Assembly (NCBI GenBank): GCA_910579525.1
Contig: CAJTUK010000004.1
Coordinates: 186,001-250,000, forward strand
Direction of reading: 5' to 3'
DNA: 64,000 nucleotides
Source of the DNA: an uncultured Christensenella sp.
GTDB taxonomy: Bacteria; Bacillota; Clostridia; Christensenellales; Borkfalkiaceae
Made by a program: the position numbers and the translations under genes. A model generated the notes under the pieces. That model ran no database searches and had not been told where the DNA came from. It worked only from the letters and a program-made list of their open reading frames with translations. Below, one piece after another: positions 60,666-64,000 of the stretch. Within the stretch, counting starts at the first letter, position 1, and each line of letters opens with the position of its first letter.

Positions 60666-62180
60666 TCACTTATTTGCGTTTGTATCATCGTCGCGCGTCT
60701 CTTCGCCCGCATCGCCCAAGTCATTGTCCGAACTTTGCGGTCTTCCGCCGCTTTTATCACTGGACGTATAAGCGCTCTTCAACGGACGCAGTTTATCGAA
60801 CGGGATAAGCTCGCTCTCGAGATAAGTAAGCCCCTCGATGTCGCACTGTGGAATACCGAGCGTTGCCGCATATTGCGACTTGCCGATACCAAACGCGACT
60901 GCCTCTTTGTAATATTTCAAGTATTCTTCTTTGTTGAATACCGTAATAGGTAAAATGGTTATCTTAAACTTTGTGGTACCAGAGAACCCTACCTTTAAGT
61001 ATCTGTTGATTACCTTTTCAACTTGCTGTACCATACCGAGCACATATGTCTCGTCGTTCTTAATAGCAAGTTTAGCCACACCGCTTGTGCTATTCTCTCT
61101 GCCGTGCAGTAATCCAGACGTACCAGCCGTTGACCAGAAGTTTGCCACCGCATTTGATAAGTCATCTACATCTGCAACGCCGCTCTTGTTCTCAAAGCCA
61201 AATGCCTCGAACTCGAACGGAGATAGCGCAAGTCCTACATTTTCGCCAAGCGCATTAGCGATATGCGCATAATACTTGGATACAATGTCATCTGGCATAA
61301 GCGAATTGCCTTTATCGTCTGTCGGTACTTTGCCCGCGAGCATCTTATAATTCTTCAATTCCTTCGCGGTCTCTTGAAGCGCCTCGGTATTGGCAATCGT
61401 GTACAACGACGGCATAACTGCCGCAAATGGCGGTATAGTGTAATCTATCAACGTACTATCTGCCTTGATGCAAACAGAAATCTCAACTGGAACTTCTTGC
61501 CATTGGTCACCCGTCGCGATGTAATTGTTATACATCTTCGTAAATTCCGCTGGGAAAAACTCAAGTTTGCTTGCAATCTTGGTCATATCGACTTTATACA
61601 AGAAGCTTCCATCACATATTGATGTAATTCTACAGTAATCGGGGTCTAATTGCTGGATGAAAGCAGAGTTGTTGTCGCTAAGCAAAACGCCATAAAATGC
61701 CCCGTCACGTAATGCGATGAGAATCTCCTCTCTTAAAATGTTAGGAATATTCATAAGCTCAATAGCTTTTGATACCTTCCTATACTGCTTAGCAAAATTA
61801 TCTTTTACGGATCCGTCAAATCCCAGCGGGGAAATAACGTATGCACCGGTATACAATCCGGCATAATAGTTCAACAACCTATTATAGTGCATCGATGACA
61901 AATACATATAGTTCGATGCGTCACGCAAACTCTTTTCGTTGGATGAACTCGTTGGCGCTTGCAACCATTTGAGAATATTCTCCTTGGTGTAAACAGAATA
62001 CGAGCGTGATTTTTTTGAAGAAGCATTTTGAGGATTATACGTAAGTTGACGCATTAACGCTTTCGCAAAATATAACGGCATCTCAACCATCTGTTGCTGG
62101 TTGTTACGGCTCGGATTGTTTCTTCGATTGTTTGGTCGATGGTTATTATTGCGATTGCGGTTATAATTGTCTTTCGCCAT
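60666..62180 (-). CDS. Portal protein
   Basis: 504 residues. An Asn/Arg-rich low-complexity N-terminus (about 1-33) precedes a portal-like body: NYMYLSSMHYNRLLNYYAGLY, LDPDYCRITSICDG, NFWSTAGTSGLLHG and ESELIPFDKLRPLKS. Size and place directly after the terminase gene fit the 12-fold portal through which DNA enters the head. It starts in the terminase stop codon. Confidence 0.85.
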   Translation of the reverse strand: MAKDNYNRNRNNNHRPNNRRNNPSRNNQQQMVEMPLYFAKALMRQLTYNPQNASSKKSRSYSVYTKENILKWLQAPTSSSNEKSLRDASNYMYLSSMHYNRLLNYYAGLYTGAYVISPLGFDGSVKDNFAKQYRKVSKAIELMNIPNILREEILIALRDGAFYGVLLSDNNSAFIQQLDPDYCRITSICDGSFLYKVDMTKIASKLEFFPAEFTKMYNNYIATGDQWQEVPVEISVCIKADSTLIDYTIPPFAAVMPSLYTIANTEALQETAKELKNYKMLAGKVPTDDKGNSLMPDDIVSKYYAHIANALGENVGLALSPFEFEAFGFENKSGVADVDDLSNAVANFWSTAGTSGLLHGRENSTSGVAKLAIKNDETYVLGMVQQVEKVINRYLKVGFSGTTKFKITILPITVFNKEEYLKYYKEAVAFGIGKSQYAATLGIPQCDIEGLTYLESELIPFDKLRPLKSAYTSSDKSGGRPQSSDNDLGDAGEETRDDDTNANK

Positions 62181-63958
62181 TACCTTCCTCCTTTATAGTT
62201 TCTGCTGATTTTTGGCGCCCTGAAGTTTAGCACCAATGTTTCTGTGTTGTTTTTAGCTGCTTGAGCAGCTTCTCTCTCAATAGTTTTTGCTACATAGATG
62301 TTGTAACTCAAACTACTGTATCTATCCTTTCGCATACCAGATTTTTCTTTTACTCTGATGACATTGTTCTTCGTCTCATATTCCAGATTGACAAGTTCAT
62401 TTACGAGTAATGTGGTATGTATGTAGGGTAACTTAAATTGTAATGATTCGGGCGTTGGCAGCGAGGCGTAGCCTTTGATGATATTGTGTAAATACTCGTC
62501 TGCATCGTACTCTGAAATAAGTAATCTCACTTGCCCTTGCCTTAACGCTTCGCGTAATCCAAGCGCGCAAGATGAGTTGAACTCGGGAGCACCCTTTATT
62601 GCCCAAATTGACTTAGGCGCATTTGGCACAGCACACCTCTTTGCTATCTCTTCATCATTGCAGCAAGAGAGCGCACCATATGTTTCGCCCGTTGATTGGT
62701 CATAGATATCTCCCATTAGGGCGTCAACGACACCCAGACCGAGACCTGTTCTGTCTATAACCAAATAATCGCAGTCAAACTCTGCGAATAGTTTACGGAT
62801 AACAAGCGCCTGCGCTTCCGTGCGGAGACCTTCATTGTTTTCTGTGTAAACTATATTGTTAATGTACCTGCCCGAAGGCGTTGGTAACATTTGATTGATG
62901 AAAATTGATGTAGCGTCGTTCTTATTTCTACCAGACGCCATCAATGCAATATCCGCCGAAAGAATTCTCTTCTCTCCTGCTCTTTTCGGTGGTATACGCA
63001 ACTGTTTGTCCTGATGCTTGCCGATGATGTGGCTTGGATAGAACGGGTGTTGTATGACCCTATTCTTGTCAATCTCATCGAAGCTATATAAGCCGCTGCT
63101 CGCTTGCGACCAGAACAAGGCGCACATTTCCATATGGAACTGTACCTCGTTAAAGTCCGCTTCCGACATCTCGTCCTCGACCCTTTCTCTGTCGAGTAGG
63201 TTTTCCTTAATGGCAAGCTGGTAAGGCATCGAGCAACAGAAATAACTTCTGCCACGCATCATTTGAACTACGTAAGACTGAACGTGCTTATAACTCCAAT
63301 GTGCTTCGTACCAACAGCTGCTCGCGTATAATTCCTTCGTTCTTTCTATAGGATAATTTGCGTACTCTGGTTTGTCCATAAAGCCCGGATGTCTTGGAGA
63401 CGTCAAGAATTTACGAAGAACGGTATCAATGGTATTCTTATCTACCATTCTGTACTCATCAACGATAAGTATGGTCGCCCTGTTGTGGCGCGCGGAGTCT
63501 GCCGCTGTAACAACCTTAATAATTGAACCGTTCCTAAACCCGACAAATGACTCGGCTTGGTTGGATTTTATCTCTCCTATCTCAAGTCTTAAGTTTGCCG
63601 ATAGCGGCATAAGTATATTTTGAATTTTATCGATAATTTCGATAGCCTGACCACGAGTTTTAGACGCAAGACAAATCGTTGTTCCCGGGAACAAGATGCA
63701 ATAGCACACACAAAAAATCGCAAGCAAGAATGATTTACCACCACCACGGCTTGCGAGATAGATTGAGTTAACTTTTCTGAACATCTCGTTGAGAATTATC
63801 TGCTGGAACTTCTTGAGTTTCAACCCAAGATAATCTCTCGCGAACCGATGCGGATTTGCCCTATAAAAAGACGCCCACGTGGCAACGCCATCCATTATGC
63901 GCGCTTGCTTTTCTCTTTTGATTTCGGCATCCGTTTGCCTTTCCGCTACTGCTGTCAT
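62180..63958 (-). CDS. Terminase large subunit
   Basis: 592 residues. Walker A YLASRGGGKSF (about 70-78), Walker B ILIVDEYRM, coupling region, and a C-terminal RNase H-fold nuclease with YLVIDRTGLGLGVVDALMG plus further acidic residues. It cuts and packages phage DNA at the portal. The start overlaps the preceding gene (ATGA). Confidence 0.93.
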   Translation of the reverse strand: MTAVAERQTDAEIKREKQARIMDGVATWASFYRANPHRFARDYLGLKLKKFQQIILNEMFRKVNSIYLASRGGGKSFLLAIFCVCYCILFPGTTICLASKTRGQAIEIIDKIQNILMPLSANLRLEIGEIKSNQAESFVGFRNGSIIKVVTAADSARHNRATILIVDEYRMVDKNTIDTVLRKFLTSPRHPGFMDKPEYANYPIERTKELYASSCWYEAHWSYKHVQSYVVQMMRGRSYFCCSMPYQLAIKENLLDRERVEDEMSEADFNEVQFHMEMCALFWSQASSGLYSFDEIDKNRVIQHPFYPSHIIGKHQDKQLRIPPKRAGEKRILSADIALMASGRNKNDATSIFINQMLPTPSGRYINNIVYTENNEGLRTEAQALVIRKLFAEFDCDYLVIDRTGLGLGVVDALMGDIYDQSTGETYGALSCCNDEEIAKRCAVPNAPKSIWAIKGAPEFNSSCALGLREALRQGQVRLLISEYDADEYLHNIIKGYASLPTPESLQFKLPYIHTTLLVNELVNLEYETKNNVIRVKEKSGMRKDRYSSLSYNIYVAKTIEREAAQAAKNNTETLVLNFRAPKISRNYKGGR

Positions 63959-64000
63959 TGCTTCTTGTCTCCTTTACTGCTGAATTTTTCAAGTAAGGAT
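63955..64000 (-). CDS. C-terminal end of a gene upstream of terminase (possibly terminase small subunit)
   Basis: The last 14 codons (SLLEKFSSKGDKKQ) of a gene read off the right edge end in TGA, overlapping the terminase start. Position suggests TerS; nothing in 14 residues proves it. Confidence 0.4.
   Translation of the reverse strand, partial: SLLEKFSSKGDKKQ

Overview
The window joins two unlike pieces. Positions 1 to about 11,740 are a low-GC bacterial chromosome segment, with all genes on the minus strand. The gene set and order (uvrC, a lipoprotein with InlB-type repeats, an ArsR-family regulator, a copper P-type ATPase, asparaginase, asnS, rpmF next to a YceD/DUF177 gene, and pta-ackA) and the clean sigma-A promoters point to a Bacillota host, probably a gut Clostridia-type anaerobe. 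The exact taxon cannot be read from the sequence. From about 11,960 to the right edge (52 kb, still open at 64,000) the DNA is a tailed phage genome, most likely an integrated prophage. No integrase, repressor or certain att site is visible, so lysogeny is inferred from the junction with host DNA.

The bacterial part holds the N-terminal third of uvrC, apparently leaderless; a decayed pectate-lyase lipoprotein gene with two frameshifts and an internal TAG; and a copper/metal locus. That locus has a copA-like ATPase with an unusual DKTAT phosphorylation motif, a fused CopZ-like domain with its own internal ribosome binding site, and a downstream ArsR regulator. Both genes have TTGACA-N17-TATAAT promoters, and the copA promoter is embedded in a 13-bp inverted repeat. 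Housekeeping genes follow: asparaginase, asnS, rpmF, yceD, ackA and pta.

The phage early region (12,044-31,776, plus strand) is tightly packed, often with ATGA or TAATG overlaps. It starts with small membrane and zinc proteins. A nucleotide/tRNA/NAD-flavoured cluster follows: a P-loop kinase-like protein, a Thg1-like 3'-5' polymerase, a NADAR protein and an HD hydrolase. Then come a recombination set (ERF annealing protein, SSB-like protein, Cas4/RecB-like nuclease), a T7-type primase-helicase with no canonical start codon, a DnaE-type DNA polymerase, and two PAPS-reductase-family proteins. One of these two sits behind a pentanucleotide repeat tract and the other behind a hairpin that hides its ribosome binding site. 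A dNTP module closes the region: ThyX-like, dNMP kinase, deoxyribonucleotidase, NrdD, NrdG and dUTPase, followed by a Pth2 peptidyl-tRNA hydrolase. A lipoprotein gene with its own promoter and terminator at 32,220-32,735 looks like a moron.

The phage late region (32,857-64,000, minus strand) converges on the early region at a bidirectional terminator. In transcription order it runs: terminase, portal, a putative protease/scaffold fusion, decoration protein, major capsid protein, connectors, major tail protein, tail chaperone, an 1,607-residue tape measure, distal tail protein, a 1,511-residue tail protein ending in an S74 chaperone, baseplate/fibre proteins, a diversity-generating retroelement (DGR), holin, and a membrane HExxH protein. 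This is a long-tailed siphovirus layout.

The most striking system is the DGR at 33,832-37,187. It has a reverse transcriptase, an Avd protein, a 126-bp template repeat and a matching variable repeat at the 3' end of a fibre-type gene with a DUF6273 (lectin-like) C-terminus. In a gap-free alignment I count 28 template/variable mismatches, and every one falls on a template adenine, the signature of mutagenic retrohoming. The phage therefore appears able to diversify the tip of its receptor-binding protein. A second switch candidate is the phase-variable PAPS-reductase gene at 24,234.
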